Assembly: GCA_031271905.1 (NCBI GenBank)
Contig: JAISUT010000054.1
Location: 62,001-126,000 of the forward strand
Direction of reading: 5' to 3'
Source: Acidobacteriota bacterium
Lineage (GTDB): Bacteria; Acidobacteriota; UBA6911
Length of the DNA: 64,000 nucleotides
Part shown: in pieces, positions 1-6,946 of the stretch
Position numbering within the stretch: position 1 is the stretch's first letter
Layout: every line of letters begins with the position of its first letter
Translations under genes and position numbers: made by a program
Notes under the pieces: model-generated
The model's input: only the letters and a program-made list of their open reading frames with translations
Told to the model about the DNA's origin: nothing
Database searches by the model: none

Positions 1-1
1 G

Positions 2-469
2 GTGCCCAAGCTGCCCGCGCACGTCCCGAGCCTGAGCTTCGGGGAGCCGTTGCTTTTCCGCCTGGTCGCGGCGGTGACGCTCGGCTACGCCCCGGGCAGG
101 CAAGACCTGATGGCGCACCCGATGGCGATGGCCGGTTGGGTGGGGTTGCTCGCCACGAGCCTGAACCTGCTCCCGATCTGGCAGTTGGACGGGGGGCACA
201 TCGCCTATGCGATGTGCGGCGCCAAGTGGCAGAAACGGCTCTCGATCACGGCGTTGGTCGCGCTGATCCTGGTGAGCTTCCTGGGGTGGCCGACGCCGTC
301 CTACCTGCTGTTCGGCGTGATGCTGCTCCTCATCGGCTGGAGGGCGGGCTTCCACCACCCGGCGCCGCTCGTGGACGACCAGCCGCTGGGGGCGTGGCGC
401 GTCATCCTGGGTTGCGTGGCTTTCGCCATCCTGGTCCTCTCGTTCACCCCCGTCCCGATCGTCGCATAG
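2..469 (+). CDS. Site-2 protease family (M50) membrane metalloprotease, C-terminal part
   Basis: This is the 3' part of a gene that probably begins before the window; the frame is open to the first bases. The visible 155 residues are hydrophobic with several membrane spans. They contain an N-L-L-P-x-x-x-L-D-G-G-H stretch around residues 55-67, the second metal-binding motif of M50/S2P-type intramembrane zinc proteases, where the Asp is a zinc ligand. The first motif (HExxH) would lie upstream and is not visible. Such proteins cut membrane substrates within the bilayer; the substrate cannot be told. The chain ends with a last hydrophobic segment and a TAG stop. Confidence 0.75.
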   Translation: MPKLPAHVPSLSFGEPLLFRLVAAVTLGYAPGRQDLMAHPMAMAGWVGLLATSLNLLPIWQLDGGHIAYAMCGAKWQKRLSITALVALILVSFLGWPTPSYLLFGVMLLLIGWRAGFHHPAPLVDDQPLGAWRVILGCVAFAILVLSFTPVPIVA

Positions 470-674
470 CCGTGGGGACGGACGGGCGTTTGGCGAGTGG
501 GGCGAGTTTGGCGGTTTTAAGCGGTTTTAATTTGACGGGAAGGCGCATGACGGACAAGTCGTCGGTCGATGTTAAACAAGGTTCCTTGCCGACGGGGGAG
601 GACTCGCATCCGCCGTCCGGTCGGACGTTTTCTTTTCGGGTCGCGTTCCGCGCGAACGGCGGCCAGGAGGTTCT

Positions 675-1307
675 ATGAAGCATCTTGTGCAAGTGTTGTT
701 GTGCGTCGCCATGCTGTCGGTCGCCGTCCCGTTGACGGCCAGCGAAGTGGTCATTTACGGCGGTACGCAGAAACCGGGGGATCTCAGCCTGGGCAACTTC
801 GCCCCGACCACCGCCATCGGCGACGTCGCGGCTGATTTCGGCGGGACGTTCGGCGCACGTTTTTCGGCGGGGCGCGTCGTCGGCTTCGAACAGAACATCA
901 GCATCTCGCCCAAGTTCGCCCAGCCGGGGGTCAAGGCGTTCCAGACCGACTCCAACCTCTTGGTCCAGGCGCCGGGGAAGATCGTCCCTTACGGCACCGT
1001 CGGCATCGGCGTCCTCCGCACATGGGGCGGGTCGGGCGTCGGCTCGCTTGAGACGGCTGTGACCAACCCCACCCCCGGCACCGTCGCCGACGCGGTGTCC
1101 TACCTCGTGGGCAACATGGGCAGCAAGTTCACGATCAACTATGGCGGCGGGCTCAAGGTCAGGCGCCTGTGGGGGCCGATCGGCATCAACGTCGATGTGC
1201 GCGGCTACACGATCCCCAGCGTCAAGCTCGACTACCAGAACGCGAACATCGCGGACGACAGTTGGAGCTTCATACAGACCACCGCAGGCCTCGTCATCAC
1301 CTGGTGA
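675..1307 (+). CDS. Secreted outer-membrane beta-barrel-like protein
   Basis: A 210-residue protein with a clear Sec signal peptide (MKHLVQVLL..., hydrophobic to about residue 22, cleavage after TAS). The mature part is rich in Gly and alternating hydrophobic residues. It has strand-like segments such as YGTVGIGVLRTWGG and INYGGGLKVRR and ends in an aromatic residue (VITW), typical of small outer-membrane barrels recognised by BamA. AGGAGG sits six bases before the ATG. No specific family is recognised; an OmpA/OmpW-like fold is a reasonable guess. It stands alone between an M50 gene and a decayed gene on the other strand. Confidence 0.6.
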   Translation: MKHLVQVLLCVAMLSVAVPLTASEVVIYGGTQKPGDLSLGNFAPTTAIGDVAADFGGTFGARFSAGRVVGFEQNISISPKFAQPGVKAFQTDSNLLVQAPGKIVPYGTVGIGVLRTWGGSGVGSLETAVTNPTPGTVADAVSYLVGNMGSKFTINYGGGLKVRRLWGPIGINVDVRGYTIPSVKLDYQNANIADDSWSFIQTTAGLVITW

Positions 1308-1333
1308 GCATTCGCCACCCTTGGCATCTTCGC

Positions 1334-1375
1334 CGTCTTAGGAGCATGGCGGCTTGTCACCATGCTCCTAAGACG
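1334..1375. repeat. 16-bp perfect inverted repeat (strong hairpin)
   Basis: The arms 1334-1349 and 1360-1375 are perfectly complementary (16 of 16) around a 10-base loop. The hairpin lies between the convergent beta-barrel gene and the decayed HipB/HipA-like gene, so it may stop transcription from both sides, although no T-run follows. Confidence 0.7.
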
Positions 1376-1382
1376 CTGCCCA

Positions 1383-1406
1383 GCAACTTCGCCTAGGCGA
1401 AGTTGC
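1383..1406. repeat. Perfect 24-bp palindrome at the break point of a truncated gene
   Basis: The half GCAACTTCGCCT is followed directly by its reverse complement, with no spacer. The HipA-like coding similarity on the minus strand ends at this palindrome. It follows the hairpin at 1334-1375 by only seven bases, so two back-to-back palindromes mark the spot. Confidence 0.75.
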
Positions 1407-2103
1407 CCTAGGAAGCATGCCGTTGGTGGTCAGTTCGGGGGATGTGGTGAAAGCGCCTTCGGCGCTGCCCGCGCCGGTATAGGCGACCAACGCCAACGCC
1501 TCCGAAAAGCGGTTCTCGTAGAGATTGTAATCGGCGAATTTCCCCTTGAATCCCTGCGGAACCACCCAGTAGCTGTCGTTGAGGGATAGCCCCAGACAGA
1601 CGTCGATAATGCCTTTGGTGTCGTTATTAGGTCAGCGCAAAGGCGGCCAGGATTTTTTCGACAAATGTTCGGTTCTTGGGAATGACCCGGTGGGACAGCC
1701 AGTCTAAAAGGCTGTCCTCTGTGAGTTCCATATCAAGCGGCAACTGGTGTTTAGCCGATTTATCCACAAACAGTATTTTCGTGGAAAGCTCGCCGATCTC
1801 ATTCTTGTTAAAAACAAACGCCATCAAGGTGTCATCATACAACCGCAGTTCGTAAACACCGTCGGGCGCGGCAATAGGTTTCTCGACTGTCTTCAAATCT
1901 AATTCCAACCCCAGCGCGGCGGCGGTTTTCAGCAGATAATCCAACGACGGGTTGTGGTCTCCGCTTTCAAGGAGCGAGATGTTGGAACGCTGTGTTCCAA
2001 GCGCTTCGGCGAGTTGCGCCTGCGTCCACCCCTTCGCTTGGCGCGCCGCCGTGATGCGGCTTATGAACTCCTGCCGCCAACGCTGTAATTCTTGCTCCGT
2101 CAT
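1407..2103 (-). pseudogene. HipB/HipA-like gene: Xre helix-turn-helix with HipA-like region, frameshifted and truncated
   Basis: Translation from 2103 gives an Xre-type HTH (AQLAEALGTQRSNISLLESG, roughly residues 26-45). A region like the N-terminal part of HipA-type proteins follows, stopping at TAA 1627-1629. Directly downstream, in the next frame from 1628, the reading continues as N-N-D-T-K-G-I-I-D-V-C-L-G-L and SYWVVPQGFKGKFADYNLY, which from memory is the continuation of a HipA-like family. One extra base (or two lost) near 1629 explains the break. Similarity ends at about 1407, at a palindrome. The ATG at 2103 has GGAGG six bases upstream; the ATG at 2109 touches the same GGAGG. The intact HTH part may still act as a repressor. 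Confidence 0.65.
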
Positions 2104-2133
2104 AGCCATCCTCCGATGCCAAGATGACGAACC

Positions 2134-2149
2134 GTATCGCAAACGATAC
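2134..2149. promoter_or_regulatory. Operator-like palindrome upstream of the HTH gene
   Basis: GTATCG-CAAA-CGATAC is a perfect 6-bp inverted repeat lying 31 bp before the HTH start codon. Xre/HipB-type repressors commonly bind such sites to control their own gene; this role is inferred from position. Confidence 0.5.
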
Positions 2150-2363
2150 CAAAAAGTCAATCGGGCGGAATGTCGGGTGGGGTCGGGTGGAATGTCGGGA
2201 TGGGACGGGCCGAACCGGAAAATGCAGCTTATTCGCCCCCACCCATTCGCATGCTGCGGATCCGTGGCGAAGCCGGAGGCGGCTTCCTGCGGCGGGGTCT
2301 TCCGGAAGGTTTCCCGGCGGTTCCCGGGGGGACGGATCCTGAAACCCCGCCGCAGGTGAAAAC

Positions 2364-2392
2364 GCGCCCCGGCAGCGGCAAGGCCGGGGCGC
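2364..2392 (-). terminator. Intrinsic terminator of the TonB-family gene
   Basis: GCGCCCCGGC (2364-2373) pairs perfectly with 2383-2392 around a 9-base loop. Read on the minus strand the stem is followed by GTTTT. It lies 13 bp beyond the TonB-family stop codon. Confidence 0.65.
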
Positions 2393-2404
2393 AGCGACGC
2401 CAAA

Positions 2405-3148
2405 CTATTTCAGCTTGAACCGGAATACGATTTCAGAGGCAACCGGAACCGGCTCGCCGCTGAGCATCGTCGGGGAGAACCGCCATTGCCGCGCAGCTTC
2501 CAATGCCGCCTGCCTCAACAGGGGATGGCCGCTCACGACCTCGCAATGCGTCACCCCGCCCTCTTCATCGACCAACATCTTGACGACCACCTCGCCTTCG
2601 ACGCGGGCGCGGCGCGCCATCTCGGGATAGTCCGGCGGTATCTTTTGAATAGCCTTTGCCTCCTGTACGCCGCCGCTGATATGGAGGACGGGTTCAGGCT
2701 TCGATGATGGCGGCGCAGGCGGGCGAGCATGGGGCTCCTGGTCGCGAAGAACCGTGGTCAGGATCGGCGTCACAGGCGTCGAGGAGATCAAACCGGGACC
2801 TCCGGCGACCCTGGTATCGACGACCGGTATCTGAAAGTCGGTATCATCCGGCGGGAGGATGACGCCATCGGGTATTAAGACCGGCTCCACGAACTTGCCA
2901 GTCGTTTGGACGACGTCGGCAACGACTGTCGGCTCCCGAGACGGCGCGGGCGGCGCAGGCGGGGCGGGCGCCGTCGGCGGCGCGATGAGGAATGTCAACA
3001 ATTCGCTCTCCGGCAAGATGCTTACGAAAATCAGCGGAGTGACCAGCAGGGCGAAGATGATCGCCCCTTCTACGACTAGCGCCATGACTACGGATGCGGC
3101 ACGGCGGTTTCCATCCTGTTTTCCGATTTCATTGAGGTCGTCAAACAT
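2405..3148 (-). CDS. TonB-family energy-transducing protein
   Basis: 247 residues. A short cytoplasmic start (MFDDLNEIGKQDGNRR) leads into one membrane anchor (ASVVMALVVEGAIIFALLVT). A proline-rich periplasmic linker follows (PPTAPAPPAPPAP), then a C-terminal TonB domain with the typical Y-P-E-M-A-R-R-A-R-V-E-G-E-V core and an A-x-x-A-A-R-Q-W-R-F-S-P segment. It would link inner-membrane proton-motive force to outer-membrane receptors, or act as a periplasmic partner of another system; no ExbB/ExbD or receptor is adjacent. I chose the start at 3148 because GGGGGA sits 5-6 bases before it, although the frame is open to 3181. A TTGACA on the minus strand (3256-3251) may belong to its promoter, but the -10 is poor. 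Confidence 0.85.
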   Translation of the reverse strand: MFDDLNEIGKQDGNRRAASVVMALVVEGAIIFALLVTPLIFVSILPESELLTFLIAPPTAPAPPAPPAPSREPTVVADVVQTTGKFVEPVLIPDGVILPPDDTDFQIPVVDTRVAGGPGLISSTPVTPILTTVLRDQEPHARPPAPPSSKPEPVLHISGGVQEAKAIQKIPPDYPEMARRARVEGEVVVKMLVDEEGGVTHCEVVSGHPLLRQAALEAARQWRFSPTMLSGEPVPVASEIVFRFKLK

Positions 3149-3378
3149 ATCGTCCCCCTTCCCGCCCATATGGTTGCGCATGGGCGCTTCCAGCGTTTGC
3201 AGTATTGAAACGACTTGTTGATTACGAGGCTACTATCGTTGCCGTAGACTTGTCAACAAAAAAATCAAAAAATCGCGAAACATTTTTACGGGTCATGCGT
3301 ATAAGCGAAATCCTATGCGTGGCGCGGACCGCCGATCCAATGCGGTGCGCGCATTTTCAGGTCTCATCATGGCATCTC

Positions 3379-3611
3379 GCCTTGAAGTAGGCGACGATCT
3401 CGGCGGCGGCCTTCGGCCCCACATACGGGGCCAGCTCGTCGAAGGCGGCCTGCTTGGCCCGCTCTAGGCTCCCGAACGCCCGCAGCAGCACCTTCTTGCG
3501 GACTTCGCCCACCCCCGGCACGTCCATCAGCTCCGAGTCGAAGTCGCGCAGCTCCCGCCGCTTCCGGTGGTAGGTCACCGCGAAGCGGTGCGCCTCGTCG
3601 CGCATCCGCTG
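3379..3611 (-). pseudogene. Duplicated 3' end of uvrC
   Basis: These ~233 bp match the last coding part of uvrC (6954-7186) with about six mismatches that I counted by eye. They encode the helix-hairpin-helix end (QRMRDEAHRF...EIVAYFKA). The copy has the same orientation as uvrC and is not attached to the rest of the gene. Upstream it runs into unrelated DNA with a short tandem repeat. Together the two copies bracket a 3.3-kb accessory islet, as expected if an element entered the 3' end of uvrC carrying its own replacement end, or if the islet arose by duplication. Confidence 0.85.
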
Positions 3612-3626
3612 TATGGGGAATCTTCG

Positions 3627-3658
3627 GTGGTTGTTTTTGTGGTTGTTTTTGTGGTTGG
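3627..3658. repeat. 12-bp tandem repeat at the islet border
   Basis: The unit GTGGTTGTTTTT occurs twice in full (3627-3638, 3639-3650) and then partially. It abuts the junction where uvrC similarity stops. Just beyond it GATTTCCCAA (3671-3680) is mirrored by its reverse complement at 3735-3744, a 10-bp inverted repeat that may mark an element end. Confidence 0.6.
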
Positions 3659-3785
3659 CAATAAGACGTTGATTTCCCAAGGAGATTGATTCAAAATCAC
3701 ACTCGCATGTCGTTTGCTCTGACGACAGGTTCTTTTGGGAAATCGGAAAATCAGTGCTTTCTTAATAATGTGGGGAGGATTTCAA

Positions 3786-3998
3786 ATGGATCTGAAAGCT
3801 ATTGAATTTGAAACGGTGTACAAAGATGGCGTCATCTCCGTCCCTGCGGAGTATCGGGCGAACATTGACGAAGCGCCTTTAAAAGTGATCGTCCTTCAGC
3901 CAGTTTCGCAAAAACCTAACAAGCCGTTGCGTTTTGACGCATTCAGAATCGACACCAGGGGCTTCAAGTTTGACCGGGAAGAGGCAAATGAGCGGTAA
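3786..3998 (+). CDS. Small antitoxin-like protein paired with a PIN toxin
   Basis: 70 residues (MDLKAIEFETVYKDGVISVP...). The first part resembles a short swapped-hairpin DNA-binding antitoxin in which G-V-I-x-V-P is a common element. The charged tail (F-K-F-D-R-E-E-A-N-E-R) would wrap the toxin. The start at 3786 has GGGGAGG seven bases upstream; the frame is open further but lacks a ribosome site. The stop overlaps the next gene's start by 11 bp, the usual translational coupling of toxin-antitoxin pairs. The family assignment rests mainly on context. Confidence 0.6.
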   Translation: MDLKAIEFETVYKDGVISVPAEYRANIDEAPLKVIVLQPVSQKPNKPLRFDAFRIDTRGFKFDREEANER

Positions 3999-4413
3999 AT
4001 CATTCATAGACACGAATTTACTTATATATTTGTACACGGACAAGGAACCCGGGAAAACAGCCGTTGCAACAAGAACAATAGCCGAGCATGACTGTGTCAT
4101 CAGCGTTCAGGTTATGAACGAGTTTTCTTCCGTGATGATGAAAAAATATGGCAAGAGACTACAACAGGTTTTAGCTGCAATGCAAGAGATATTGGAAAAC
4201 GTGATCGCTGTTCCCATTGGTGCGGAAACGACTTTGGAAGCACTGCGAGTCTGCGAGCAATATGGTTATTCTTATTATGATAGTTGCATCATTGCCGCCG
4301 CATTGATCAATGGTTGCGATATTCTTTTTACAGAAGAGGCGAAGCTGTATAAAGCCCGTCACGACAGGGAAAACCCGAAATTCCGGAAATTTAGAAATCA
4401 CTTGACCGTATGA
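3988..4413 (+). CDS. PIN-domain ribonuclease toxin (VapC-like)
   Basis: 141 residues. The PIN acidic residues are visible: Asp in FIDTNLLIYLY (near residue 7), Glu in VMNEFSSV, Asp in YYDSCIIAAAL, and a further acidic pair in DILFTEEAKLY. Length and motif spacing fit VapC toxins, magnesium-dependent RNases that cut tRNA or rRNA when the antitoxin is lost. The ATG at 3988 lies inside the end of the antitoxin gene. Base composition is poorer in G+C than the surrounding chromosome, as throughout this islet. Confidence 0.8.
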   Translation: MSGKSFIDTNLLIYLYTDKEPGKTAVATRTIAEHDCVISVQVMNEFSSVMMKKYGKRLQQVLAAMQEILENVIAVPIGAETTLEALRVCEQYGYSYYDSCIIAAALINGCDILFTEEAKLYKARHDRENPKFRKFRNHLTV

Positions 4414-4572
4414 ACGCATGAACTGTAAGATGAAGTTTGTAAAAAATTAGGGCGATTGGATATGGCTTCTAATGACAAAAACTTAGGGAAATGCTGATTA
4501 ATTCATTTTCGAGAAAAGGTGATGTTGAAAACAATACATTTGCAGCCATCAATTCTTCTGGTTTTCGAATAA
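4414..4572. other. Non-coding gap, possible lost 5' end of the DUF1016 gene
   Basis: AT-rich stretch with no convincing gene. It ends at a TAA (4570-4572) in the frame of the DUF1016 gene. Family members normally begin within this distance, so part of a 5' coding end may be missing or frame-broken here. Confidence 0.4.
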
Positions 4573-4662
4573 ATCAGCGCTTCCTTAGCACTGGACAATT
4601 CGGCGGTCTTTGAAGAGGTTGCCGCAATTATTGAGCGCGCCCGCGAAAACGCCTTCCGCGCC

Positions 4663-5601
4663 GTGAACCGCGAACTCATCTCCATGTATTGGGAAATCGG
4701 ACGGTACGTCAGCAAAAAATCGACCGCCGCCAATTGGGGAAAGTCTGTCGTCAAGGCGTTCTCGGAATTCATCCAGTCGCGCTATGTGGGGATACAAGGC
4801 TTTTCACCGCAAAACATCTGGCGAATGAAGCAATTTTATGAGACTTATGCCAACAACGAAAAACTCTCGCCACTGGTGAGAGAAATTAGTTGGACGAACA
4901 ATCTGTTGATTTTGATGGCGGCGAAGACCGATGAGGAGCGCGAATTTTATCTGCTGCTTTGCTTCAAAAACAATTACTCCAAGCGCGAATTGGAGCGGCA
5001 GATTGACAGCGGCTTGTTTGAGCGAACGATGATTTCCGATAAAAAAAACGAGTTGTTTCTTGCCCGTAGCACAGGGCTTTCCGCATTGCGCGACAGCTAT
5101 GTGCTGGAGTTCCTCGACATCCCCGAAAGCCATAAAGAAAAAGAACTGCGGAAGGCAATAACCACCAACCTCAAGAACTTCATATTGGAGTTCGGCAAGG
5201 ACTTCACCTTGGTAGGCGAAGAATACCGTGTGCAGGTCGGCAACACGGACTTTAACATCGACCTTTTGTTTTACAACCGCGAACTGTCCTGTCTGGTGGC
5301 TGTTGAATTAAAGGTTGGTCGCTTCAAGCCGGAACATCTCGGCCAACTTGAATTTTATCTCGAAGCCCTCGACCGCGATGTGAAAAAGCCGAATGAAAAT
5401 CCAAGCGTTGGGCTTATCCTCTGCGCTAAAAAAGATGATGCGGTCGTGGAGTACGCCCTGAGCCGCAGTATGTCGCCCGCCTTGATTGCGAACTACCAAA
5501 CTCATTTGCCGCAGAAGGCGTTGCTTGAAAACAAGCTGCGCGAACTGCGCGAACTCGCCGAGGCAGAAGGGTTGACAGATGGCGAGGAAAGCGATGGATA
5601 A
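4663..5601 (+). CDS. DUF1016/YhcG-family PD-(D/E)XK nuclease
   Basis: 312 residues from a GTG codon. The N-terminal helical part (MYWEIGRYVSKK, SPQNIWRMKQFYETY) is typical of DUF1016. The C-terminal nuclease core shows the catalytic Asp in FNIDLLFYNRELSC and the E-x-K of VAVELKVGRFKPEHLGQL. Such proteins accompany restriction and other defence loci. The open frame extends upstream to 4573 and encodes the conserved FEEVAAIIERARENAFRAV segment, but no ATG, GTG or TTG start lies in that extension. The true start is therefore unusual, or the 5' end is damaged. No ribosome site is seen at 4663. Confidence 0.8.
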   Translation: MNRELISMYWEIGRYVSKKSTAANWGKSVVKAFSEFIQSRYVGIQGFSPQNIWRMKQFYETYANNEKLSPLVREISWTNNLLILMAAKTDEEREFYLLLCFKNNYSKRELERQIDSGLFERTMISDKKNELFLARSTGLSALRDSYVLEFLDIPESHKEKELRKAITTNLKNFILEFGKDFTLVGEEYRVQVGNTDFNIDLLFYNRELSCLVAVELKVGRFKPEHLGQLEFYLEALDRDVKKPNENPSVGLILCAKKDDAVVEYALSRSMSPALIANYQTHLPQKALLENKLRELRELAEAEGLTDGEESDG

Positions 5602-5911
5602 GGTGCATAAGCTGCATCCCCCGTTTCGCCTCATCCATCCCCGGCTTTCGATAGCCGGAGTTATGTCAACTTTTCCAACTACAAGAAGCCCCCGCACCAA
5701 AAGGAATTTCGGCTTTATTCTAAGATTCCGAGAGGGACGAAATCGTTGTTTTACGGAAAACGTCGTTGGGCACAACTACTGCTTATCCCCACCAGCGCGG
5801 GTTCGGTCTGCTTGGTTGAAATGTCGGGGTTCAGATGGTCGGCACACGGCTTGACAGTCGTCGGCTGCCCGTGCCATATAAAAGATAAATTGAAACAAAA
5901 GGAGATTTGAA
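5602..5911. other. Non-coding stretch inside the islet
   Basis: About 310 bp. One frame stays open over part of it and reads NFSNYKKPPHQKEFRLYSK and onward, but I recognise no family and see no start site. It may be the remnant of a gene. AAAGGAG just before 5912 serves the next gene. Confidence 0.35.
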
Positions 5912-6190
5912 ATGACTATTAATGAATTGGCAAAAATTCTTGCAAACATGTACGCTAATGCTGTTCGTGGTGAAAACAAAGGTGTGGTGCCACATATTTT
6001 TGGCATCAAATATGCCAGCGAAATCAAAAACAATTACTATTCCCCTAAAAGCATTATTGAAGTTGCACGAAAAACTTTTAGTTCTGATATACCAACATCT
6101 TATGGAACAGAAATATATAAAGGCACTAAGTTGGAAAAATATGTTACACTTAATCAGAAACACCTTGAAGATTTAATTGATAAGTCATAA
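5912..6190 (+). CDS. Small HTH-like protein of the accessory islet
   Basis: 92 residues (MTINELAKILANMYANAV...), AT-rich in codon use and preceded by AAAGGAG at good spacing. It looks like a small winged-helix-like protein of a type I vaguely know beside restriction and phage genes (HIFGIKYASEI, SYGTEIYKGTKLEKYV), but I cannot name a family with certainty. It is a plausible regulator or partner of the nuclease-like gene on the opposite strand, with which it converges. Confidence 0.5.
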   Translation: MTINELAKILANMYANAVRGENKGVVPHIFGIKYASEIKNNYYSPKSIIEVARKTFSSDIPTSYGTEIYKGTKLEKYVTLNQKHLEDLIDKS

Positions 6191-6361
6191 TAGTTGAAGC
6201 GTTTTTTGCAAAAAACATCTGGAATGGCAATCTCTCAACTCGTTTGCGTGGGTTCGAAAGACACATGGTGTGTCGATTGTCGGATGTTCATACCGCATTA
6301 ACGCAGTTATTGAAATATAGTGGAAGGATTGCAAGCCGTTCGCCATTTCCTTCGTTTTCAA
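6191..6361. other. Convergent intergenic region
   Basis: 171 bp between two convergent islet genes; AT-rich, with no feature I can support. Confidence 0.3.
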
Positions 6362-6898
6362 TTAATAGCCAAATATAAATAATCCTTTTACATTTGTATA
6401 ATTACCAATTGAAAAAAAAGAGCTGAGACGATTACACACTTGCTGATAGGCATTATATCCTTTTTTTTCTCTGTTGTGCTTCAACATTTTAGGAACGGCT
6501 AAAAACAAATAGTCGGCGTAATCGCAGATATGGCACTTCCACAAATCAAGCATGTCCATATTGTTCATAATGGTTTTGCCCCGCTCAACCTCAAATATTA
6601 TTCCACTATCCTTTATTTTTAGATAATAGTCTGGGCGTAAAAGTTTGTTTTTATAATTCGCAAACAGACCAGTTTTTTCGTCAGAAAAACCAATTGTGGA
6701 GAGATGTCGCAAGAATACATCTTGAACATCCTTACTATTAGAGCCAGGTTGATTTGCGTCATAAATCGCATCTAGCACTTCTGGTCTATTTAGATATCTC
6801 AACAAATCATTTGCAATTTCTTCTACAATATTGAAAATTTCTTCGTTTTTATTAGGAACAGAATAACACGTCATCTCGATATTATTATCATCTGCCAT
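6362..6898 (-). CDS. Restriction-endonuclease-like PD-(D/E)XK protein
   Basis: 178 residues, strongly AT-rich. After a helical N-terminal half comes LLRPDYYLKIKDSGIIFEVERGKT: a Pro-Asp, a turn, then Glu-Val-Glu and Arg-Gly-Lys. This is the layout of a PD-(D/E)XK nuclease core and recalls BglII-type enzymes, where E-x-E/Q replaces E-x-K. A following helix-strand (LWKCHICDYADYLFLAVPKM) also fits that fold. No methyltransferase is adjacent, so a standard restriction-modification pair is absent. Possible roles are an orphan nuclease, part of a defence module with the nearby HTH gene, or a relic. Function is inferred from motif layout only. Confidence 0.45.
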   Translation of the reverse strand: MADDNNIEMTCYSVPNKNEEIFNIVEEIANDLLRYLNRPEVLDAIYDANQPGSNSKDVQDVFLRHLSTIGFSDEKTGLFANYKNKLLRPDYYLKIKDSGIIFEVERGKTIMNNMDMLDLWKCHICDYADYLFLAVPKMLKHNREKKGYNAYQQVCNRLSSFFSIGNYTNVKGLFIFGY

Positions 6899-6946
6899 TT
6901 CTTTGTTTGTCTCCTAGTTCTGGTTCCACGATTTTTATAGACATCG

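Noticed and set aside
3228-3256. Promoter of the TonB-family gene
   Set aside because: TTGACA is present on the minus strand, but no acceptable -10 box lies at 16-18 bp, so it is not listed as a feature.
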